Shown here: piece after piece, positions 55,999 through 64,000 of the stretch
How positions within the stretch are numbered: the stretch's first letter is position 1
How the letters are laid out: each line of letters starts with the position of its first letter
Assembly: GCA_021234155.1 (NCBI GenBank)
Contig: JAJEKV010000008.1
Location: 3,828,085 to 3,892,084, forward strand
Length of the DNA: 64,000 nt
Direction: 5' to 3'
DNA from: Isoetes taiwanensis
Taxonomy: Eukaryota; Streptophyta; Lycopodiopsida; Isoetales; Isoetaceae
Translations under genes and position numbers: made by a program
Notes under the pieces: model-generated
What the model saw: only the letters and a program-made list of their open reading frames with translations
The model's database searches: none
Told to the model about the DNA's origin: nothing

Positions 55999-56826
55999 GC
56001 CTGCCTCCGAAGGTGCATCAGAAAGGAAGTCCTTTACAAGAAAAGTTCTGCAGCGAAGGACGGGGTATCATTTGAAGATGCCTGCGACCAACTGAAAAAT
56101 ATTCGAATGCTCAAGAAGGCAGTTGGAGAGGAATTACAAAAGCTTACAGGGGAGTGGTCATTGTCAGAGCTAGGACTAATGCAAAAATACAACGTCTCCA
56201 ACGATGATCTGAAGAAGAAATGAAAAAACGTTGCACACCTACGTGGGCTTCACAGGAAAGTGGCATCCGACTTGAAAAGAAAAGTCATGTTGGTGAAGCG
56301 GCGGGCCGGGAAGAAGAATCCACTTTTTTTTACCAAGCGTCCCACCGGTTTTAAGTGTGCAATGCCGATGTGGGTAAAGGACCACCGCGATATCACGCTT
56401 TTCGTGCTTGATAGCTGAGGCACCAGATGGTCGCTTGATGACTATAACACCTTCTGCAATACATGCGGTGGTTTTAAGACAGAAATGCATTACAACATCG
56501 TCACAATTTGCCCCTCCTACATATCCTATGCATATGCTCTATCTGCTGCAAAGGATTTAGAATGCGTTAAAGTGATACGGCAAGCAATACTGATAGACAA
56601 AAACAAGGACAGTGAGTTTAGTACAAAAAGTAAAATCTTGCATGTGCTAATCATTATGATAGCCATGATGGATGATAAGGAATATGAAAGGCTTAAGAGG
56701 AAACCTACAAAAAGAGGTGGACAAACCATTCGACAGTCTTTATGTAAGGCCGTGGGAATGCTATCATCGCATCACGGGGTTTATACGACTCCTTATGCTT
56801 TTGGTGTATCTCATGCCAACAAATAA
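55999..56826 (+). pseudogene. G1 continued, copy B
   Basis: It resumes at GAAGGTGCATCAGAAAGG, equivalent to about 19,367. Frame 55,936-56,223 reads RKEVLYKKSSAAKDGVSFED and KNIRMLKKAVGEELQKLTGE. After a break, 56,485-56,826 is open for 113 codons: CPSYISYAYALSAAKDLECV, KVIRQAILIDKNKDSEFSTK, LHVLIIMIAMMDDKEYERLK, to GVSHANK. This last frame is longer than in copy A, which lacks about 27 bases at ATACTGATAGACAAAAACAA, so B is the better guide to the G1 C-terminus. Confidence 0.5.
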
Positions 56827-57214
56827 GTATGAGGATGTGATTAGGAAGGCCAGAGGTCGACGGAATATGCTGATATAGAGACTCGACATTCCCAATGAAT
56901 GGGAGGATAGTGTTATATCGGAGTGGTACAATGGTGACGTGACTCGTTATCTTGCTGATCAAGTGGACTTTTGTGACATTTTGTAGAGATATGTACAGCT
57001 TCATTGTGTTAGATATATATAGCCTCATTATGTTGGTTGAAAAGAACTCGCGCCTAGTGCATTTTGACACTAAATAAAAAATATGTACATCCCATTTTGT
57101 GAATATTAAAACAATCTCGCGCCTGGCGCAATTTTGTACCACAGTGCCTAATTGAATGTTTACATCTAAACTCACAAGATGTTTATTATGTTTTTCTTTG
57201 TACGTAATGTCAAA

Positions 57215-57325
57215 AATATTGAAATCCTTTGATGCCCTCTAGCCAGTCTGACCAACCCCAAGAAACTATGTGTGGTTTTCGAGGGTTGATAAGACTAGCT
57301 AAAGAGCATCAAAGAATTCAATATT
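57215..57325 (+). ncRNA. Short foldback hairpin, copy B
   Basis: Same hairpin as 20,605-20,715, with only about two base differences, both in the 3' arm (CTAGGG/CGAGGG and GACTGG/GACTAG). The stem is retained. Confidence 0.55.
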
Positions 57326-58067
57326 CACATCATGACGCACATGTTATGATAAATTCATATCATGTTTCAGTAATCAATAGAATTATATACATACCTTTTT
57401 TCAGACATTCTTTTGGCTATACTACAAATGTGCCCACGCTTTCGCCAACTATGTCGCCATCGGGATGTCTTCGTGGAAGAGTCTCATCCTCATAATTGCA
57501 ATTTATAATTGAAATTTTACAGAAACTGTTTCCAAGGGGAACACCATAGCACATAGAACTTGGATTCAGATCTTCGACTTTACATAATCCTACTCGATGC
57601 TTCAAGTTTGTTGTTAAAGATAACTGATAAAGAACCAGAATGAGCGAATTGGCATGAAAAAAAAAAACAGGACGAAGTTGTGCATATTCAGAATAGAATG
57701 ACACTCACCGTAGTTCAGTCAACATGATCGATTGTAAATGCTGAAGATGGTTGATTGAAAGCGTTGAAGATACTATCGGAAGCGGGTCGGTGATCTTGAG
57801 AGATTAGGTGGTCGATTAGGTGGAAGTAGCTTGCCACATATGCGCTTCTTGAAAATAAGAATTAATTATTTTCTTGAAATTGCAATGAAAAGAAAAGCAC
57901 ATTAAAAAAATGTAAATGAGCGGGACGGACGGTTATCTTAGGGGGTATAATTTTAAAATGACGGGAATTTAAAATGACGGTTTTAATCTGATGGCTTAGA
58001 TTATCAACCCATATATATAAATTTGAATGAAAACTCCAGTCTCATAACATATCTTTCGAACTTGCAG

Positions 58068-59675
58068 TTCTATGTCGTTTCAAGGATCTGGCATCTGTGG
58101 CCGAGGCACAGGTAGAGGTGGGGCGACATGTCAAAGCAACACATGATCTTACTGAACAAGTTGAAAGCACTAATCCAGCCAGCGGTTCAGGTATTCATCA
58201 GTTTTTCTTATATATTTTGTTTATGTGTATCTCCTTTCATTAGGTTTCCAGAATGTTTTTCTTTAATACTACAGTTATTATCCGCTAAGAAGCACATGTC
58301 CTCTAATACTTCAGTTCATATGTCCCAAGATGTATGCAAATATATGCTATGACGAGATATCTTTATTTTCTTATTTTTCTTCATGTTCTATATTGGTTCA
58401 TTTCTATATCTAGTATTTTTAGTCTTCTATAGTTAGTAGAATAGTCTTCTATAGTTAATTGTGCTTTCAGATTAAGATTAAAGTCCCTAAGCTCGGTTTC
58501 AAAGTCGTAAACGGTATTTGGTGCATATATTCCAAGCATTATGTTTGTTTCTTATCTCTGGATTCTATATTGACAAACCCCTTCTTTTTTTCGGACAAAA
58601 CGCCCCTGACGCAATTTAAACTAAGTTTAAAATCTCTCAAGTTCAGTTTCAAAGCGCGCCAAGCGCATTTTGTTGCATACGTTGCAAGTTAGCATATATA
58701 TTTTCGCATTTCAACATTGACATTATGCTATCATTCTGCAGGAACACAAAGGACAATCAAAAGGAAAACCAAACTCGATCAAACATCCTTAGCCCGGAAA
58801 AAGCAAAGGACGATGAAGACGTGACCATTATAGACCCACAGCATATGTTGATGTTAGAAGATACATCTAGAATAATAAAGGCTCATGTAGAACCTTCCTG
58901 TCCAGAAGAAGATCTTATAGAGGGGTCAGAATGGTATATCGAGATCTTCAAGACCGGTTGGAACACAGATCTGATTTTTATGTCTAGGGTAAAAGAGACT
59001 GATCAAATGAAGAAGCAGAGAATCATTGTCACCTGCGAAGAACAGGACGATTCATATTGTTCAGTATTACTTGAAGTGGAGCAAAAAACTAAGAAGAGCC
59101 TAAAGAAGATTAATCGCTGCAGTTCTAATTGTTTTAAAGAGATTGGCCGATACCCTGTTCAAATTTGGCTGGACAGTTGGAGCCCTTGACGTCTAAAAGA
59201 ATATGCGAAGGGCTTTCAACTGTATGACGAGCCATCAGCACAAGGCCCTCAGGTAGTGTCTACATGCAGGCATTGAAGGATAAGGAAGATGCAAGTTCTA
59301 GGAGGCGTGGACACTACGTAAGTCACAGCCCTTATAAGTGATGATGACAAGACGAGGCGCTTAGGAGACGATGAGCAAGCTCAAAAATATACCGACAAGT
59401 ATCCATCGGCCTTAGCTTCACTCATCCCCGTCCCACGCTTGATAGGCTTTTCAAGTCCACTAAAGCTATTTATGTCGCCAGAAGGTACGACAAAGCAAAG
59501 ACTCTTGGAAATAGTTAATAGCATGATCGAAAATCCAGGCGGTACCAATGCCGCCAGATGTAGTGCCTTACGATACGAAGACGCGGGAAGGTACTAACGT
59601 GGAACAAGCCGGATGACTTCATCAACAACCAAGACGCATATTTCATGATAATAGATGGCAAAGATCAATAAAGCT
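58068..59675 (+). pseudogene. G2, copy B
   Basis: Exons 58,068-58,190 and 58,742-59,189 with the same GT-AG intron (58,191-58,741). The second exon has a one-base loss where copy A has GACAGATG and B has GACGATG, a CAG-to-CG change, which breaks the frame before DEDVTIIDPQHMLMLEDTSR. The rest of exon 2 is identical. The downstream part (59,190-59,675) is damaged at most CAG/CTG sites, so this copy may be intact in reality. Confidence 0.5.
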
Positions 59676-60601
59676 CGGAAGGTTCTCGATTCTAAGGCAC
59701 AAAATAATGGAAATCGGCTATTCTATAGGTTGTACTTTCGGTCGCCTATCTTCTTGCATTTTAAGTTATTTTTTATTATTCTTATAGAAAATTGCCTAGG
59801 GCACTCCATTGCATTGGCAAAGAATTGATGGGCAAACGACATTGCATTAGCTTGAAATTAATGGTGAACTTTGAAAATTTTGTAACATGTTTATAAAAAT
59901 GTCACTCACGTCTATGATAAAGCCGCACTCCACGTGGTTGATTAAGTGTAGTGTTGGCATTAAAAGTGGACTTTGATGTTTTGTAGCACATTCATAAAAA
60001 TGTGGCATGTCTATAGGGTATGACATTTATGATTATCTAAACCGGGCTTACATATCTTCACCAACATCTATGAAGTAACAAACTCAAGTTGATTGAATTC
60101 CAAAGATGTTGTTTATGTTTTGAAATCCCCAAGTGCTTATGCTTGTTCTTGTGCTTTGAATGCCATCACAAAAGAGCTCTGCTATAAATACCAAAACTAC
60201 CATGGTTGATCCATTGGTCATCAATATCTCTTAGTAAACATGATCACCAATTCATTGTTTGCATAAACAATGGTCGCACAAATCAAACCCCATTGCAAAA
60301 GAATCGCACAAAAATTATTGCCTTGTCATTACTTAGACCATTAGGAAAAATTAAAATAAAACCTAAAAGCTGGAGATGTCACAACTATACGATCTTTATG
60401 AAAAATACAGGTCTTACAAATGTTCTTAAGATATATCTATAATTAGACAAATCAAATTGTAAATAAATTGGCTAGAACAAACATGTGTAGTAATGCAACA
60501 GCTCGGGAAAGGACGTTGATGCCACAATGTTAATTGATTTCTCATATAGAACATATTCTCCAAATGTGAGAATACAGATTAATCATTATTAAAGCTATGA
60601 A

Positions 60602-62045
60602 CTAAGAGTCTATAAACATAGCACAACATGAAGTTATTTGCAGAGTTATTTGCAGATTTAGAAGATGGAGGTCTGCCATGATGGGTAAAGCTTTTCTGGC
60701 GCCAAAATAATGCCTCAGTTTTAGAGTTTCGTAAGAGAGGATTGAGACAACTTCACTCACGAATTTGGGAGTGATTACGATGTATAAATAATCAAAGTAA
60801 AAAACAAATGCCAAATTGCCAAGTGCTAAGTTGCTTATATCAGATGGAACCCTATAGTTTGTGCCTTTCAGCAATGTTGTAGCTAAGAATATGGGCATGA
60901 CAATAGCAATGTAGTAAATATGGCAACATCGAGGTGATAGTCCAGTACATCAGATAGAAAATGCTACATGTGCAAATACATGATATTGTTTAGGTGCAAA
61001 TTATTGCAGATATAGAAGAAAGTGTTAGATCCAAGATCCAAGAACATGCAGATTAAGATCTAGGAAAGGGTTGCTGGACCATTTTAAAATATGCTTACCT
61101 TCAAACATACTGCATGTTGTTTAATGAGGCCTGTAGCATATGCATGGACCATACATCATTCTTGAAATCATTACCGCAAAAGGAAGCCTGCACAATTATC
61201 TATGATAGTGCCATCAAGATCAAACTTTTTTATGTCTTTCTCACATAAGTAGGTCTTACATAAGGCTTTTGTGTTTCTGTTTCACTAAATCAAGCTCATC
61301 AAAAAGAAGAAAACAGGAAGAATGACATGCAAGTAACCAGTACAATGCTCTTATGCGGAATTCTCCATTATAAAAGAATGGTCACTACATGATGATATAA
61401 TGCTGAAAAATAACAGAGAAGAGTTGGCAAGTGCAGAGATACCGTGAGAGATATTTATCTGTATGTTAAAGCTCCCTTTAGGCATACATCTGGAGCGCAG
61501 TAGCAACAACAAAAGACTGCAAGCAAATCCGCAATAGCTTCTTCTACCTGTGTAAGTGTGTTGTTTAAGAACCCTGCTAAGATTTGTTTTAATCTTATCC
61601 ATATTAAAAGCAAAGAGGTTGGCTGGCAGAGATTAAGAGAAGTACCAAAAAATCCTAGAAATATAGCTCCTAGCAACTCCGTAGTAGTGTGCCATCCTGC
61701 TTTCTATTCCGCCTAAATCGGCTCAGGCAGTCTTTCACTTCCAATGTCGATCCATTCCGGATTATTCTGCTTTGATTAAGGATTTCAAATGATCGGCACC
61801 AATCGTAACGATGAGATAAAAGGGTTAAAATCAGTGATAAGTAAAAATGGTAAAGGGAAATAATAAGCATACTTGCATAGCCGTGAAAATGGAAAGACTC
61901 CATCGCGATAGCAGGCTCCACCGTTGAAAGCTCGGGATAGCTCGGGAAGTGGCTCCTATCGTAAGAAAGAAAGCCTAAACAAAGGTTAGTTGGAAGAAAG
62001 AGCAAGATGATGTCACGTGGCCAGAATAAATCTAAACCGTCCAAA
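60602..62045 (-). pseudogene. G3, copy B
   Basis: Exon 61,802-61,604 carries the same SERLPEPI-stop-AE-stop-K sequence and C-terminal hydrophobic tail. The acceptor reads CGTTACGAT in place of CGTTACAG. The upstream exon begins at 61,873. The distal minus frame 60,602-60,898 matches 23,982-24,302 until a frameshift. Copy B has 27 extra bases after 61,551 that are missing in copy A. Confidence 0.35.
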
Positions 62046-62110
62046 TTAGGACGTGGTCCACTACTCGCATTAAAACATAAGATTGTTGCCACGTGGCGGG
62101 GTGCCATTGG
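62014..62110. promoter_or_regulatory. G-box pair and CCAAT box, copy B
   Basis: CACGTGG at 62,014-62,020 and 62,090-62,096, then CCATTGGTC. Same arrangement as 25,399-25,502. Confidence 0.4.
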
Positions 62111-63139
62111 TCAGGCTGGATCTATGGCCCCCTGGCTTTAAGGTTAAATCTCAGCCATTGAGATTGAGAAATGCCGAACAATGCTTGGCATCTCTCTTTA
62201 AAATCCTATTATCAACCCTTTTTAATTTGGGTTTATTCATTATGGCCAAAAACATTTTGGTATTTTTTGAGGTTGATTTTCTAAGGTTTAAAGAATTTTG
62301 TATGCTTGGGGAAAAAAAAAATCGATTAGCCAAAAATCAAATGAAAAATATTTAGTATGATTTTGCGGTTTCGATATTTCTGATTTCCCCCTTCCCTCCC
62401 CTCAGGCGCCACCGCCTAGCACCTGCGCCATGGCCGACATCACGTAGTTAGCCCAGGGGGATAGCACAAGCAACAGGCAGAAGCCCCACAGAGCCACGAG
62501 ATCCACAGCACGGTATCAGTTTAGCTTCATGGTACAGGATCCAAGCAGCCCTTGCAGCCACGGCCTTGAACCCGGGACCCGGGAATCGGATCACGACTAA
62601 CAGCATAAGCGGCTTGGTCAAGAGGCGATTCGTCAGAGGAGACTCAGCCAGCCCAGCATCGGGTCCCTGGCCACGGATTTTCGCTACAGACATATTGTGC
62701 TTGGCCACAGGGAGGCCGGACTTGCCCAGCAACGAACTTCTTCGGCCCCTCCTTTTACACCCGGCTGCTCTCTGCAGATCCGGCTATATCACGCTCGTCC
62801 AGGCTACCTGCTCCTCTTCGATCGGCGTTCATCTGGCTTTGCTTTGGTTTCCATTACTTTCTCCGAGACATTAGGTTGGGCTTTGCTATTGATTTACTTT
62901 CCTATTCATGTCCAATGCTTTCCTATTGATTTGCTTTGGTCCCTGTTGATTTGCTTTGATCTTGCCTATTGATTTGCTTAGATCTAATTCGGCTTTGTCC
63001 GCCTTTGCCCATACATTATCTTTGGGCCTATTAATTTGCTTTGACTTGCCTTTGTTGCATTGGTTTGCTCTGTCCTCCTCCCGCGCATCCTTGCTCGCTT
63101 CACGTTCCTTCCTCAGTTACGGCCTAGTAAAGCGTCAGC

Positions 63140-63697
63140 ATGACCCGGAAGATTAAGCGCATGGCTAGGGAGACCCGCAAATCAAAGAACCTGATTCAGG
63201 CACCCGCGTCAGGCTTTGACAAACCCTATGACCCCACAATTGAGCCATACCTTCAGGCAGCCCCCTTCTTTGGGCCCCAGCGTCCCATCCTGACCCATCT
63301 TTCCGGTGCATCTTTAGCTGCGGCCTTGGACAGGATTGATGCTCAGCTCCAGTGTTTGCCTTCAGGGATACTTGCCAGGATCCACACGGTCCGCTCTACC
63401 GTTACTCTCACAGAGACGTCTGCTCAGTTGCCACTAGAAGGCTGGGTACAACTTCTTGAGTTATTGCTACGATGCCGGGGGGGCCACCCGATCACAATAA
63501 TGTTTCACCAGTGTCTAGCACAGGGCCCTCGCCTGACCATGTGAGTACTATGCCTGCGGCCGATGCTATGCCTGGGACTGATGAACCGGTCTCAACGCCC
63601 GCACAGCCTCCGCTTAAGGATTTGTTGCCCACTGCCCATGCCGAGGTCCCGCCTTCTGAGTTTGGTAGTGCCACAGAACATGCATTGCCCCTGACCT
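63140..63697 (+). pseudogene. G4, copy B, interrupted by retrotransposon
   Basis: Starts at ATG 63,140. It reads through LDRIDAQLQCLPSGILARIH and VRSTVTLTETSAQLPLEGWV, shifts frame near 63,470 (GATGCCGGGG against copy A CAGTCTGCGGGG), and continues MPGTDEPVSTPAQPPLKDLL to ALPLTL. Together with copy A this gives a protein of at least 190 residues. The frame then enters the new LTR at 63,698. Confidence 0.45.
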
Positions 63698-64000
63698 TGT
63701 AACGGACCCATGGGAGACCGCTCGAGTAGATCTTGGTGTGCGTTCCCGAGACACCGGCATAAATGGGTAGAAGCGACTACTCATAAACGTCTAGACGGTT
63801 TTGCCCAGTTGGTTAAGGGCATGTCGGTTAGGAACGTTACATTTGGTATCAGAGCAAAGTTGGATCTTTGGATATTGACATTATGATCTGTGGATTGCAG
63901 AGAGATTTAGAAGTGCTATCCTCAAGAGGAGTAGTAGTATTTAGAGGCTTTGTGGTTACTATAGAAGTATTCAAGAGAGAAGTCTCCATATAAGCAATGA
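63698..64000 (+). mobile_element. 5' end of a retrotransposon with a 144-bp LTR and tRNA-Met PBS
   Basis: The LTR runs TGTAACGGACCC (63,698) to GGAACGTTACA (63,841), with terminal inverted repeat TGTAACG/CGTTACA. After TT comes the exact primer site TGGTATCAGAGC at 63,844-63,855, then AAAGTTGGATCTTTGG. It interrupts G4. The element runs out of the window, so gag, pol and the 3' LTR cannot be seen. The short LTR suggests a TRIM-type or short-LTR element; the PBS is the common plant type. Confidence 0.8.

Larger units (their letters stand above)
47571..63699 (+). repeat. Copy B of the duplicated unit
   Basis: Collinear with 3,397-27,087 without the Helitron. The left end touches the palindrome array; the right end is cut by a new retrotransposon at 63,698. 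The stretch 47,571-54,272 is retroelement 3' internal region, including promoter-like TATAAATA at 49,542-49,549 and the empty Helitron site at 52,048. Stretches 48.2-51.6 kb hold the same decayed frames as copy A, in other phases. Confidence 0.85.

Noticed and set aside
1-64000. tRNA, rRNA or organelle insertions
   Set aside because: No cloverleaf-like or rRNA-core sequence was noticed by eye; a tRNAscan or rRNA search would be needed to exclude small ones.

Overview
The window looks like transposon-packed heterochromatin of a flowering plant. There are no bacterial-style operons, no rRNA or tRNA genes, and no long intact reading frame. What is visible instead is GT-AG introns, LTR retrotransposons with a tRNA-Met primer site and polypurine tracts, a Helitron, foldback elements, and fragments of plant gene families (PPR protein, Ulp1 protease). 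I cannot name the species. Duplicated copies differ mostly at CAG/CTG sites, which suggests long-read base-calling errors at CHG-methylated cytosines. Many broken frames may therefore be sequencing artefacts.

Layout. 1-3.4 kb: end of a repeat family (R1), a decayed Ulp1-type protease, and a block of GTGATCCC...GGGATCAC hairpins. 3.4-27.1 kb (copy A) and 47.6-63.7 kb (copy B) are two copies of one unit of about 16 kb. Each copy contains the 3' internal part of an LTR retrotransposon, an LTR of about 1.7 kb, and a run of gene-like modules (G1, a foldback hairpin, G2, G3 on the minus strand, G4). Copy A is interrupted at 7,927-15,141 by a 7.2-kb minus-strand Helitron carrying gene fragments; copy B holds the matching empty site.

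27.6-28.5 kb: a second hairpin block and R1 again. At about 28.5 kb the order restarts with a polypurine tract, LTR2 and the first 229 bases of G1, as expected for a tandem duplication. LTR2 itself carries a TIR element with a second element nested inside it. At 31,590 G1 is split by what reads as one complete but heavily nested LTR retrotransposon: LTR3, a damaged PBS at 33.31 kb, an interior loaded with DNA-transposon debris, a PPT, and LTR4 ending at 55,998. G1 then resumes. The interior holds five clusters of a TTTCGCACCG palindrome, a decayed minus-strand transposase (43.2-45.85 kb) and a roughly 209-bp-period array of nested palindromes (46.4-47.5 kb). At 63,698 copy B is cut by a younger retrotransposon with a 144-bp LTR and a perfect tRNA-Met PBS.

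No pathway can be reconstructed. The most informative items are the Helitron with its filled and empty sites, the duplicated unknown modules G1-G4, the conserved short hairpin, three families of palindromic arrays, and the CHG-associated sequence damage.
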